From Planotetraspora mira (GTDB taxonomy: Bacteria; Actinomycetota; Actinomycetes; Streptosporangiales; Streptosporangiaceae), in NCBI RefSeq assembly GCF_016863275.1, contig NZ_BOOO01000009.1, forward strand, positions 274,055 through 338,054: a stretch of DNA of 64,000 nucleotides, written 5' to 3'. Positions 17,561 through 26,195 of this stretch are shown in pieces (within the stretch, counting starts at the first letter, position 1; every line of letters begins with the position of its first letter). Position numbers and translations under genes: made by a program. Under the pieces are notes generated by a model. It saw nothing but the letters and a program-made list of their open reading frames with translations, did no database searches and was not told where the DNA came from.

Positions 17561-17824
17561 GTGGCGACCGAACGCAAGAGCATCCTGCTCCGACTGGACC
17601 CCGCGGTGCATGACGCGCTCGCCCGCTGGGCCGGCGACGAACTTCGCAGCACCAACGCACAGATCGAGTTCCTGCTCCGCCGGGCGCTGTCGGACGCGGG
17701 ACGGCTCCCCGGCAGCGCCGGTCGCATCCCCCGGCGCGGCCGGCCCACCAAGGCAGAGGTCCAGTCCCCGGAGACCTCCGCCCCGGCGGCGTCCGAGACC
17801 GGAGCGCCGCCCGACGACGACTGA
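17561..17824 (+). CDS. Ribbon-helix-helix (Arc-like) DNA-binding protein
   Basis: An 87-residue protein starting at GTG 17561, two bases after the SPFH stop. Residues 5-47 match the Arc/MetJ fold: a beta strand SILLRLDPAVHDAL then the helix STNAQIEFLLRRAL. A Pro- and Arg-rich linker (RRGRPTKAE) and an acidic tail follow. It probably binds DNA as a dimer and may use the palindrome at 16577. The tight spacing suggests a fixed dosage relation with the SPFH protein. Confidence 0.85.
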   Translation: MATERKSILLRLDPAVHDALARWAGDELRSTNAQIEFLLRRALSDAGRLPGSAGRIPRRGRPTKAEVQSPETSAPAASETGAPPDDD

Positions 17825-17838
17825 GAGAAGGCAGTCCC

Positions 17839-18483
17839 GTGGACACTCCCAGTTCCCTGGCCGCTCAGCTCTACCTCCTCAACTACGACTCCAGAAGGGA
17901 GCGGGTGGTGACGCGCATGATGTTCCCCTACCTGCTCCGCGCGGCGGCGCTCACCGATCTGCTTCTCAGCGGACGGATCGCCGACGAGAAGGGCAAGGTG
18001 CGGGTCGTCACGCAAGACAGGCTCGCCGATCCGGTCCTGGACGGCCTGCTGCGCCAGATCGCCGAGTCGCGGCCCCGGTCATGGCAGCACTGGATCAGCA
18101 AGGACCACCACGCCACGGCTCGGGCCGTACGCGACGAACTGGAGACGGAGCGGTGGATCCGGGTGGAACTCAACCGGCCATTTCTGATCTTCAGCAGGAG
18201 CTTCGTCCGGGTGCGGGACACGCGTGTGGTCAAGCGGCTCGCGGCACAGGTCGCCTTCGCCCTGACCGGCCCGCTGTCCCGTGTCAGTGAACGCGACGCA
18301 GCACTCGTCGCGCTGGCGGCGGCGGGAGAGGTCAGGACGGTCCTCCCGAGGGCGAAGCGGCGGGAGTACAAGCAGCGCATCACCCAGCTGACCGAACGGG
18401 GTGGACCGGCGTCGCCGGCGCTGCGCAAGGTCATCCGCCAACTCCACACGGCCACCGCCGCCGCCGCAGGCAGCGCCGGCTGA
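17839..18483 (+). CDS. GPP34 family protein
   Basis: A 214-residue protein starting at GTG 17839, after GAGAGAAGG. It follows the GPP34 pattern (LAAQLYLLNYD, LLRAAALTDLLLSGRI, then an all-helical body with DRLADPVLDGLL). Eukaryotic GPP34 (GOLPH3) binds phosphatidylinositol 4-phosphate on Golgi membranes; the role of bacterial members is unsettled. Co-transcription with a membrane-organising SPFH protein suggests a membrane-surface task. The final 15 residues are Ala-rich. Confidence 0.88.
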   Translation: MDTPSSLAAQLYLLNYDSRRERVVTRMMFPYLLRAAALTDLLLSGRIADEKGKVRVVTQDRLADPVLDGLLRQIAESRPRSWQHWISKDHHATARAVRDELETERWIRVELNRPFLIFSRSFVRVRDTRVVKRLAAQVAFALTGPLSRVSERDAALVALAAAGEVRTVLPRAKRREYKQRITQLTERGGPASPALRKVIRQLHTATAAAAGSAG

Positions 18484-18691
18484 GGGGACGAGGCGGGCTC
18501 TCGCCTGAGGAGACGGGGCGGCCGCACGCCCGCGGGGATGAGGCGGGCTCTCGCCGTACCGGCTGAGCCCGGAGCAGATGCGGAAGATCCGCACAGGAGT
18601 TCCGCTTCTGCTCTTTCGTCCCTTTGCCGAGAGCTCTCTAGATTGGGTTCTGCATCGTCAAGCGGGATGGCTGGCCCTCGGGGAGGTCATC

Positions 18692-19405
18692 ATGAGCGTT
18701 CAAGGTCAGAAGGTCGCGGTCATCACCGGCGCCTCGGGGGGCATCGGAACCGGCCTGGTCGCCGCCTACCGCACCCTGGGGTTCGCGGTCGTCGCCACTT
18801 CGCGCACGATCCCCTCTTCTGACGACGACGACGTCGTCACCGTCTCGGGCGACATCGTCGATCCCGCCACCGCGGAGCGCGTCATCGACGCCGGGCTCGA
18901 ACGGTTCGGCCGCATCGACACCCTGGTCAACAACGCCGGAGTGTTCGCGAGCAAGCCCTTCACGGACTACACCGGGGACGACTTCGCCTTGTTCACCGGA
19001 GTGAACCTCGCCGGGTTCTTCCACATCACACAGTGCGCCGTCCCGCACATGCTCACCCAGGGCGCCGGCCACATCGTCACCATCACCACCAGCCTGGTCG
19101 ACCACGCCGACTCGAGGCTGCCGTCGGCGCTGGCGTCGTTGACCAAGGGCGGTCTGCAGTCCGTCACGAAGTCTCTGGCCATCGAGTACGCCACCCGCGG
19201 CATCCGCGCCAACGCCGTCTCCCCGGGCCACATCAAGACGCCCCTGACCTCCGAGGAGTCGTACGGGATGCTGGCCGGCCTGGTCCCGGCGGGGCGGATG
19301 GGGGAAGTGGGCGACATCGTCGACGCGGTGATCTATTTGGAGGGCGCTCCGTTCGTCACCGGCGAGATCCTGCACGTCGACGGCGGACAGAGCGCCGGCC
19401 GCTGA
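18692..19405 (+). CDS. SDR-family oxidoreductase with altered active site
   Basis: A 237-residue short-chain dehydrogenase with TGASGGIG near residue 14 and VNNAGVF near residue 80. The usual YxxxK reads ALASLTKGGLQS: the Lys is kept but the Tyr position is Ala. The conserved Ser of the TTS motif is present. This pattern (PSALASLTKGGL) occurs as a recognisable SDR subgroup. Start ATG 18692 follows GGGGAGGTCATC. No regulator adjoins it. Confidence 0.9.
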   Translation: MSVQGQKVAVITGASGGIGTGLVAAYRTLGFAVVATSRTIPSSDDDDVVTVSGDIVDPATAERVIDAGLERFGRIDTLVNNAGVFASKPFTDYTGDDFALFTGVNLAGFFHITQCAVPHMLTQGAGHIVTITTSLVDHADSRLPSALASLTKGGLQSVTKSLAIEYATRGIRANAVSPGHIKTPLTSEESYGMLAGLVPAGRMGEVGDIVDAVIYLEGAPFVTGEILHVDGGQSAGR

Positions 19406-19461
19406 ACCGCAACACCCGCGCCCGGCTCCCATTCGGGGGAGTCGAGAGTCATCATGCGTAC

Positions 19462-19953
19462 ATGGCCGATGACGAGACCTTGACCTGGACCAGCAGGTCC
19501 CGGAGCCTAGGGCTCCTGCAGACGGGATGCGGCTGTTTCCCCGTCGGCATGATCCTCTGCACGGTCTTGTACGTGATCACCCCGCTGGACGGCACGCCGT
19601 TGCTCTACCTCCTGGGCCTCGTAATCGCCACCGGTGCCGTGATAGGCCTCGTGGGCGGCCGGACAGAGGTGCACACGGCCGAGTTCACCCGGCGACAGGT
19701 TCGCCTGGTCAGCAAGACCGTGACCCGAACCGTGGACGTCGCCGACCTGACCTCGTTGACGGTGGAGCACTCCGGCGACGTCGACCAGGGCTACGACGAG
19801 ACGACGTTGGGAGTGACCTGGCCGGACGGGACCGAGAGGATCGGCGGCGTTCACGACCCGACGCTGGCCTCCTCCCTCACGGAGTGGCTCGGACCCCGCG
19901 TCGCGGTCCAGGAGCAGTGGAAGGAACTGGACCCGTCGCCCGGCACCGCCTGA
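19462..19953 (+). CDS. Small membrane protein, unknown family
   Basis: A 163-residue protein with two hydrophobic segments (about residues 25-42 and 47-65, containing a CGC motif before the first) and a soluble C-terminal domain with alternating strands (VRLVSKTVTRTVDVADLTSL). The layout resembles bacterial PH-like membrane proteins, but I cannot assign it. Ribosome-binding sequence before ATG 19462 is weak. It ends 52 bases before a convergent SDR gene. Confidence 0.65.
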   Translation: MADDETLTWTSRSRSLGLLQTGCGCFPVGMILCTVLYVITPLDGTPLLYLLGLVIATGAVIGLVGGRTEVHTAEFTRRQVRLVSKTVTRTVDVADLTSLTVEHSGDVDQGYDETTLGVTWPDGTERIGGVHDPTLASSLTEWLGPRVAVQEQWKELDPSPGTA

Positions 19954-20005
19954 TCGCGGATCCCGGGGGTGATCGGCGGGCCGGCCGCTCTCACCCGCAC
20001 GCGCG

Positions 20006-20965
20006 TCAGGCGCTTCTGCGCCGATCGGCGTCGCCGATCATGTCGAGGGACAGCCGCCAGAGGCGTGCGGCGGCGTCGGGGTCGACGGCATATGCCGCGA
20101 AGCCGCGCCGGAGCCCGGGCGTGTGGGGTGCGGCTTCCTGGCAGTCCTCGAAATACCGTCCGGTCACGCCTTCGACGAGGGGTGAGGCGGCCAGGAGGGT
20201 CGAGGTCGCCGCGCCCTGGGGGATGTCCTTGACCGACACGCCGTCGCTGGATTCGGGCTCGAACGACGCGGGCGGGGCGGACATGTGCCGGGAAAGGCCA
20301 GTGCTCCAGATGCGGCCGGGGTTGAGGGCGTTGACCGCGATGCCCTCGCCGGCCCAGCGCCTGGCGGCTTCCACGGCGAACAGGATGTTCGCGGTCTTGG
20401 ACTGGCTGTAGGCCTTCCATTCGTCGTAGGGGTTCTTCTCGAAGTTGATGTCGTCCCAGATGACGTCCCCGTTGATGTGGCCCACGGAGCTCACGACCAC
20501 GACGCGGGCATGCCCGGCGGCCGCGAGGGCGTCGTGCAGTCCGAGGGTGAGGGCGAAGTGGCCGAGGTGGTTGGTGGCGAACTGCATCTCCCAGCCTTCG
20601 GCGGTGCGCCGCTCCGGGGTGGCCATGACGCCGGCGTTGTCGACCAGGATGTCGAGCGGTCCCCGCCAGGAGGCGACGAACGCGTCGATCGAGTCGCGGG
20701 CCGACAGGTCGAGGGGGGCGACGTGCACATGCGCGCCGCCCGTGGACGCCGCGATGCCGGCGGCGACCTTCTCGCCCTCGACGACGTCGCGGACGGCGAG
20801 AGTGACGTCGGCGCCGGCCTTGGCGAGCACCCGGGCGGTCTCCACGCCGATTCCCGACGACGCTCCCGTCACGACGGCCTTCTTGGCGGACAGGTCGACG
20901 CCCTCGACCGTCTCCTCAGCGGTCGTGGCCGGCCCGAAGGGGGTCGTGACGCGTTCGGTGTTCAT
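20006..20965 (-). CDS. SDR-family oxidoreductase (retinol dehydrogenase-like)
   Basis: A 319-residue extended-length SDR of the WW-domain oxidoreductase/retinol dehydrogenase type: TGASSGIG near residue 38, VDNAGVMATPE, NHLGHFALT, and catalytic YSQSK. Start ATG 20965 follows AAGGAAAT. It is divergent from a TetR gene, and two matching 20-bp inverted repeats lie between them, so it is presumably derepressed by a ligand of that regulator. Substrate unknown. Confidence 0.92.
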   Translation of the reverse strand: MNTERVTTPFGPATTAEETVEGVDLSAKKAVVTGASSGIGVETARVLAKAGADVTLAVRDVVEGEKVAAGIAASTGGAHVHVAPLDLSARDSIDAFVASWRGPLDILVDNAGVMATPERRTAEGWEMQFATNHLGHFALTLGLHDALAAAGHARVVVVSSVGHINGDVIWDDINFEKNPYDEWKAYSQSKTANILFAVEAARRWAGEGIAVNALNPGRIWSTGLSRHMSAPPASFEPESSDGVSVKDIPQGAATSTLLAASPLVEGVTGRYFEDCQEAAPHTPGLRRGFAAYAVDPDAAARLWRLSLDMIGDADRRRSA

Positions 20966-20988
20966 GCTGATTTCCTTCACATAGGATT

Positions 20989-21039
20989 AAGCGGAGCCGG
21001 GTCCGGTTAGCTTCACTATAAGCGGACCCGGCTCCGCTT
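20989..21039. promoter_or_regulatory. Two TetR operators between SDR and TetR genes
   Basis: AAGCGGAGCCGGGTCCGGTT at 20989-21008 and AAGCGGACCCGGCTCCGCTT at 21020-21039 are inverted repeats with AAGCGGA and TCCGCTT arms; the first carries one mismatch. Their centres are 31 bp apart, close to three helical turns, so two dimers could bind on one face. The binder is inferred to be the TetR protein starting at 21074. Confidence 0.85.
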
Positions 21040-21073
21040 TGCCACCCGGGTGGACTCTTGCAGGAAGCGATCC

Positions 21074-21652
21074 ATGGACACCAAGGACCCCAAGGACCCC
21101 AGACAGCCCCGAGCCGACGCCCGGGCGAACCGTGAACGGCTCCTCGACATCGCGACCCGCGCGTTCGCCCGCGAGGGTCCCGGCGCCTCGCTGAAGGGCG
21201 TCGCGAAAGAGGCGGGCGTGGGAATCGGGACCCTTTACCGGCACTTCCCGACACGTGAGGCCCTCATCGAGGCAGCACACGCGAGCGAGCTCGCGCGGGT
21301 CTGCGATTCGGCGGGCGACGTGCTCGCGACGATGCCCGCGGACGAGGCGCTGCGCGTCTGGCTGGGACGATGGGTGGACTACCTGACCGCCAAGCACGGC
21401 CTCGCGCAGGCGTTGCGCGCCACGACGGCGACGGACACGAGCGCCGTCGCCTTCCCCGGCGCCAGGGCTCGTGCGCTCGACGCCGTGAGCCTGCTCCTCG
21501 ACGCCGGGGTGCGGGACGGCCTGCTCCGGCAGGGCATCGAGCCGCTCGACGTCCTGGTCGCCGCGAACGGCGCCGCCATGGCGGCCCTGGACCCCGATCA
21601 GGTCGAACGCCTGCTCAACTACCTCATGGACGCCTTCCGCACCCGGAAGTAG
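21074..21652 (+). CDS. TetR-family transcriptional repressor
   Basis: A 192-residue TetR protein: RADARANRERLLDIATRAF opens the DNA-binding domain, with recognition helix VGIGTLYRHFPTREALIEAA near residue 50. The C-terminal part is of the SbtR-like kind (ANGAAMAALDPDQVERLLNYL, one residue run over). Start ATG 21074 follows CAGGAAGCG; a GTG at 21050 is possible. It is divergent from the SDR at 20006-20965. Confidence 0.9.
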   Translation: MDTKDPKDPRQPRADARANRERLLDIATRAFAREGPGASLKGVAKEAGVGIGTLYRHFPTREALIEAAHASELARVCDSAGDVLATMPADEALRVWLGRWVDYLTAKHGLAQALRATTATDTSAVAFPGARARALDAVSLLLDAGVRDGLLRQGIEPLDVLVAANGAAMAALDPDQVERLLNYLMDAFRTRK

Positions 21653-21795
21653 GCCGCGTGTGGGGACCGACTCCGTCGCACGATCGCTCCCCCCGATATC
21701 CCCAGGCACCTCCCGATCGTGTCCATCGAACGGTGGACAGCCCGCTCCACCGGTCGTAGGTGTCGCGGCAGCCGTACCGGGACGACGCTTGATCC

Positions 21796-22638
21796 ATGAC
21801 GACAGCGGTGAGAGTGCGGGGCCTGACCAAGCGGTACGGCGACGTGCAGGCCGTCGGGGGCATCGACCTCGACATCGATACCGGCGAGGTGTTCGCGATC
21901 CTCGGCCCGAACGGGGCCGGGAAGTCCACCGCGGTGGAGATCATGGAGGGCTACCGGACCAGGGACGCCGGGGAGGTCAGCGTCCTCGGCGTCGACCCCG
22001 GCAGGCCGACACGGGAGTGGCGTTCGCGGATCGGCGTGGTGTTGCAGACGGCCGACGACGTGGCCGAGGCGACCGTGCGGGAGACCGTGCGGCATTTCGC
22101 GGGCTACTACCCCAATGCCAAGGACCCGGACCAGGTGATCGAGCAGGTCGGCCTGACGGACAAGGCGGGCAAGCGGATCCGCCAGCTCTCCGGCGGCCAG
22201 CGGCGCCGGGTGGACGTGGCACTGGGGGTGATCGGGAGTCCTGAGCTGCTCTTCCTTGACGAGCCGACCACCGGGTTCGACCCCGAGGCCCGCAGGCAGT
22301 TCTGGGAGCTGATCGGAGGCCTGGCCCACCAGGGGACCACGATCGTGCTGACCACGCACTACCTGGACGAGGCCGAGGCGCTGGCCGACCGGGTCGCCGT
22401 GGTCGCCCAGGGCCGCATCGTCGCCGAGGGCGACCCGACGACCCTGGGGGGCCGGGCGACCGCCAAGGCGACGGTCGGCTGGTCGGAGGCCGGAGAGCAC
22501 CGTTCACAGGAGACCGACACCCCGACGAGGACGGTGCTGGAGCTGGCCCAGCGGTTCGACGGCGAAGTCCCCGAGCTGACCGTGACCCGTCCCTCCCTGG
22601 AGGACGTCTACCTCCGGCTCATCGAGACCCCGTCCTGA
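21796..22638 (+). CDS. ABC transporter ATP-binding protein
   Basis: A 280-residue DrrA-type ATPase: Walker A GPNGAGKST near residue 38, signature LSGGQRRRVD, Walker B LLFLDEPTTGFDP, and switch His in LTTHYLDEAE. The C-terminal 60 residues, ending RPSLEDVYLRLI, are typical of exporters of drugs or lipids. An ABC-2 permease follows after 97 bases, then two kinases and a response regulator on the same strand. Confidence 0.93.
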   Translation: MTTAVRVRGLTKRYGDVQAVGGIDLDIDTGEVFAILGPNGAGKSTAVEIMEGYRTRDAGEVSVLGVDPGRPTREWRSRIGVVLQTADDVAEATVRETVRHFAGYYPNAKDPDQVIEQVGLTDKAGKRIRQLSGGQRRRVDVALGVIGSPELLFLDEPTTGFDPEARRQFWELIGGLAHQGTTIVLTTHYLDEAEALADRVAVVAQGRIVAEGDPTTLGGRATAKATVGWSEAGEHRSQETDTPTRTVLELAQRFDGEVPELTVTRPSLEDVYLRLIETPS

Positions 22639-22735
22639 CCACGCCCGCGGTCAGGCACGGAGGCATTCACCCCTCTTCGGCCTGGATCGCGCCGTCATCC
22701 CCCCTCAGCTCCCCATCCCCCGAGGTGTTCAGTCC

Positions 22736-23575
22736 ATGAGCCAGACCGCCACCCGAGCCCCTGCCCCTCCTCTCGTCCGGCAGCCCTCCGCGATACAGCT
22801 GGGCCTGTCGCGGGCAGCCCTGGAGACCAAGATCTTCTTCCGCGAGAGAGACGCGGTCATCTTCACCTTCTCCTTCCCGATCGTCCTGCTGCTGATCTTC
22901 GGTTCGATCTTCGCCGACGATCTGGAGGGGACGGGCCTCAACGTCTCCCAGCTCTACGTGGCCGGGTTGATCGGCTCGGCGGCGATGACGGGCTTCCAGA
23001 ATCTCGGCATCGGCATCGCGATGGACCGCGACGACGGCACGCTCAAGCGGTTGCTGGGCACGCCGCTGCCGCGCAGCTCCTACTTCGTCGGCAGGGCGCT
23101 CAACACCCTGTTCATCTCCTTCTGCCAGGTCGTGATCCTGCTGATCATCGGGGTCGCGCTGTTCGGCCTGCAGTTGCCCTCCGAGCTCTCCACCTGGCTG
23201 ACCTTCGTCTGGGTGTTCGTGCTCGGGGTGCTCGGCTCGTCGCTGCTCGGCATCGCGGTCAGCAGCCTGCCCCGGTCGGGCAAGAGCGCCAGCGCGGTGA
23301 TCGCCATGCCGTTCGTGGTGCTGCAGTTCATCTCCGGGGTGTTCATCCCCGTCAACCAACTCCCGGCCTGGCTGGTGAACATCGCCTCGGTGTTCCCCCT
23401 CAAGTGGATGTGCCAGGGCTTCCGCTCGGTCTTCCTCGGTGACGCCGGCGCCACGCTGGAGCTCACGAACTCCTACGAGCTCGGCCGGGTCGCCCTGGTG
23501 CTGGGAGCCTGGGTCGTCGGAGGCCTGCTGCTGTGCCTCACGACGTTCCGCTGGAAGGGCCGCCGCGACGGGTGA
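22736..23575 (+). CDS. ABC-2 type transporter permease (DrrB-like)
   Basis: A 279-residue membrane protein with six hydrophobic segments, the first at residues 40-60 after RDAVIFTFSFPIVLLLIFGS. The middle GTLKRLLGTPLPRSSYFVGR and the later VLQFISGVFIPVNQLP, FPLKWMCQGFRSVF are signatures of ABC-2 exporters. It pairs with the ATPase upstream. The kinase genes follow about 40 bases later. Confidence 0.92.
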   Translation: MSQTATRAPAPPLVRQPSAIQLGLSRAALETKIFFRERDAVIFTFSFPIVLLLIFGSIFADDLEGTGLNVSQLYVAGLIGSAAMTGFQNLGIGIAMDRDDGTLKRLLGTPLPRSSYFVGRALNTLFISFCQVVILLIIGVALFGLQLPSELSTWLTFVWVFVLGVLGSSLLGIAVSSLPRSGKSASAVIAMPFVVLQFISGVFIPVNQLPAWLVNIASVFPLKWMCQGFRSVFLGDAGATLELTNSYELGRVALVLGAWVVGGLLLCLTTFRWKGRRDG

Positions 23576-23613
23576 TCCCGCCCGGGTCGGCATGCCTGAC
23601 ATTCGCCGCATGG

Positions 23614-24294
23614 ATGGAACCGACCATGAAGCAGAGCGAGGAGTGGGCCGCCCTCATAGAGGAACTGGAGGCCCAGCGGGCCGAGGTGGCGAGGCTGTCG
23701 GCCGAGCGCGGCGTCCTGGCCGAACGCGAGCGCCTCGCCGGGGAGATCCACGACACCCTGGCCCAAGGCTTCACCAGCATCATCATGCTGATCCAGGCAG
23801 CCGAAGCCCAGACCGACCCGGCCCGTCATCTGAGGCTGGCCGTACAGACCGCGCGCGAGAACCTGGCCGAGGCGCGCGCGCTGGTGGCCGCGCTCGGCTC
23901 GGCGCCGCTGGACGGCTCCGCCCTGGACGGGGCACTGGTACGGCTGGCGGGCCGGCTCAGGCAGGAGTCGGAGACGGCTGCGGCGTTCACGCTCCACGGG
24001 GAGTCGCGCCCGCTGACGCCGCCCACCGAGGTGGTGCTCATCCGCGCCGCCCAGGAGGCCCTGGCGAACGTGCGCAAGCACGCGGCGGCCGGCCGGGTGG
24101 ACGTCTCGGTGACCTACGGCCCGCGGACGGTGACGCTGGAGGTCCGCGACGACGGTCGCGGCTTCGACCCGTCCGCCACCGGCGGGTACGGCCTGCGGGC
24201 GATACGGAGCCGGGTGGAGCAGGCGGGCGGCTGGATGCGGGTGCGGAGCTCGCCGGGAGAGGGGACGACTCTGACGTTCGAGGTGACAGAGTGA
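23614..24294 (+). CDS. Soluble histidine kinase, NarL-type
   Basis: About 226 residues from ATG 23614 (ATG 23626 is also possible). It has no membrane segments: a coiled stretch leads straight into the H-box LAGEIHDTLAQGFTS, then the N-box AQEALANVRKHAAAG and G-boxes DDGRGFDPS and GGYGLRAIRSR. It is a paralogue of the kinase immediately downstream, with a long stretch of identical DNA around the H-box. Lacking a sensor, it may respond to the transporter or form heterodimers. Its stop overlaps the next start (GTGA). Confidence 0.88.
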   Translation: MEPTMKQSEEWAALIEELEAQRAEVARLSAERGVLAERERLAGEIHDTLAQGFTSIIMLIQAAEAQTDPARHLRLAVQTARENLAEARALVAALGSAPLDGSALDGALVRLAGRLRQESETAAAFTLHGESRPLTPPTEVVLIRAAQEALANVRKHAAAGRVDVSVTYGPRTVTLEVRDDGRGFDPSATGGYGLRAIRSRVEQAGGWMRVRSSPGEGTTLTFEVTE

Positions 24295-25478
24295 CCGTCG
24301 TGAAATTTCGCGACAACTCCCCGCCCAGGTCCCAACACGTGTTCATGCGCCTGAGCGGATGGGAGCTGCTCTACCTCGTCGCCTTCCTGGCCTCCGTCCT
24401 CTTCGTGATCTCCGATGACACGCTCGGGACGGCCAAGCAGGTGACCGCGATCGTGCTGCTCGGCGGATGCCTGGTCGCATACGTGCGGCTCGGGCGGCGG
24501 TCCGTCGGCGTGGGGTATCGCTCATGGGAGGGGAGGACGTACGTCGTCCTGCTGATCGTGCTGTTCACCCCGGTGGCCGCCATCTGCCCGCCCACCAGAT
24601 TTCTCCTTTTCGCCCTGTGCGCGCAGTGCTTCATGATGATCCCCAAGAACCAGGCGAGAATCGCCGTGATCATCTTTAATGTGGCCCCCGCTCTGGAGTT
24701 CCTCGTCGACCCGCCGTCGCTGCAGGAACTGACCGTCTTCCTGGGGGTGACGCTCACCGTCCTCGCCTTCGCACTGACCTTCGGCCCCTGGATCGTCGAC
24801 GTCATCGGCCAGAGCAGGGAGCGGGCCTCGCTCATCCAGCAGTTGGAGGCCAAGCGCGCCGAGGTGGCCGCGCTGTCGGCCGAGCGCGGGGCCCTGGCCG
24901 AACGCGAGCGCCTCGCCGGGGAGATCCACGACACCCTGGCCCAAGGCTTCACCAGCATCATCATGTTGCTGCAGCAGCCCGACCCCCGTCGGGTCGAGCT
25001 GGCCGTACAGACCGCGCGCGAGAACCTGGCCGAGGCGCGCACGCTGATCACCGAGCTCAGCCCGGCGCCGCTGTCCGGGGCCACCCTGGAGGAGGCCCTC
25101 GGGCGGATCACCTCGAAGTTCGGTGAGGAGCTCTCGATGTCGGCCGTGTTCGAGGTCCGGGGCGACTCCAGGGCGACCCCGACCAAGGTCGACGTCGTCC
25201 TGCTCCGCGCGGCGCAGGAGGCGTTGGCCAACGTGCGCAAGCACGCCAGGGCGGGCTCCGTCACGGTGACGCTGGAATACACACCGGAAGCGGCCAGGCT
25301 GACCCTCCAGGACGACGGCGCCGGCGTTGATCCGTCCGCCGCCGAGGGGTACGGTCTGCGCGGCATGCGTGCCCGGGTCGAACAGGCGGGCGGCACCCTC
25401 ACCGTGACCGGCCCACCGGGCGGGGGCACCGTCCTGGAGGCCGTCGTCCCCACCGGCCGTACCGATCAGGGAGCGTGA
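24291..25478 (+). CDS. Sensor histidine kinase, NarL-type, membrane-bound
   Basis: A 395-residue kinase starting at GTG 24291 within GTGA, coupled to the soluble kinase before it. Residues 22-165 contain about five hydrophobic segments. The catalytic half matches its neighbour: H-box LAGEIHDTLAQGFTS, N-box AQEALANVRKHARAG, G-box DDGAGVDPS and GYGLRGMRARVEQAGG. It overlaps the response regulator by four bases. Two kinases, one regulator and an ABC exporter thus form one apparent transcription unit. Confidence 0.92.
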   Translation: MTVVKFRDNSPPRSQHVFMRLSGWELLYLVAFLASVLFVISDDTLGTAKQVTAIVLLGGCLVAYVRLGRRSVGVGYRSWEGRTYVVLLIVLFTPVAAICPPTRFLLFALCAQCFMMIPKNQARIAVIIFNVAPALEFLVDPPSLQELTVFLGVTLTVLAFALTFGPWIVDVIGQSRERASLIQQLEAKRAEVAALSAERGALAERERLAGEIHDTLAQGFTSIIMLLQQPDPRRVELAVQTARENLAEARTLITELSPAPLSGATLEEALGRITSKFGEELSMSAVFEVRGDSRATPTKVDVVLLRAAQEALANVRKHARAGSVTVTLEYTPEAARLTLQDDGAGVDPSAAEGYGLRGMRARVEQAGGTLTVTGPPGGGTVLEAVVPTGRTDQGA

Positions 25479-26104
25479 CAGTGTTGCGTCTGATGATCGT
25501 CGATGACCATCCGGTGGTCCGCGAGGGACTGCGGGGAATGCTCGAGGCCGACCCCGGGATCACCGTGGTGGGGGAGGCGGCGTCGGGGGACGAAGCGGTG
25601 GTGCGGGCAGCGGAGTCGCGTCCCGACGTGATCCTGATGGACCTGCGCATGCCGAACGGGGACGGGGTGAGCGCCACAGCGCGCATCCTCGCCGCACGGC
25701 CGGAGAGCAGGGTGATCGTGCTGACCACCTATGAGACCGACCAGGACATCGTGCGGGCGGTCGAAGCGGGGGCCGCCGGATACCTGCTGAAGGACACCTC
25801 CCGGGCCGATCTACTGACCGCGATCTTCTCGGCGGCGCGCGGGGAGACCGTGCTGTCGCCGTCGGTGGCGACCCGGCTGGTCACCCGGATGCGGGCGCCG
25901 GCGAGCGAGTCGTTGTCGCCGCGCGAGGCCGAGGTGCTCTCCCTGGTGGCCGAGGGGCTGACCAACGCGGAGATCGGCAAGACGCTGTTCATCAGCGAAG
26001 CCACGGTCAAGACCCATCTGCTGCGTGTTTTCGGCAAGCTCGGCGTCTCCGACCGCACCGCCGCCGTGACCGTGGCCCTGGACCGCGGATTCATCATCCG
26101 GTAG
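25475..26104 (+). CDS. LuxR/NarL-family response regulator
   Basis: A 209-residue regulator starting at GTG 25475. Receiver residues include D10-D11, phospho-acceptor D56 in VILMDLRMPNGDG and LLKDTSR. The output domain has LSPREAEVLSLVAEGLTNAE and SEATVKTHLLRVFGKLGV. It is the only regulator for the two kinases before it and presumably controls the ABC genes upstream. Confidence 0.94.
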   Translation: MTVLRLMIVDDHPVVREGLRGMLEADPGITVVGEAASGDEAVVRAAESRPDVILMDLRMPNGDGVSATARILAARPESRVIVLTTYETDQDIVRAVEAGAAGYLLKDTSRADLLTAIFSAARGETVLSPSVATRLVTRMRAPASESLSPREAEVLSLVAEGLTNAEIGKTLFISEATVKTHLLRVFGKLGVSDRTAAVTVALDRGFIIR

Positions 26105-26195
26105 GAGCGCGACGCCCACGCCCTCGACGTCCGCCGACCGAACGTGGGTGTAGCACGCCCACGTTCCCTGATGAGGTTGTAGATAGCTTGTCAAT

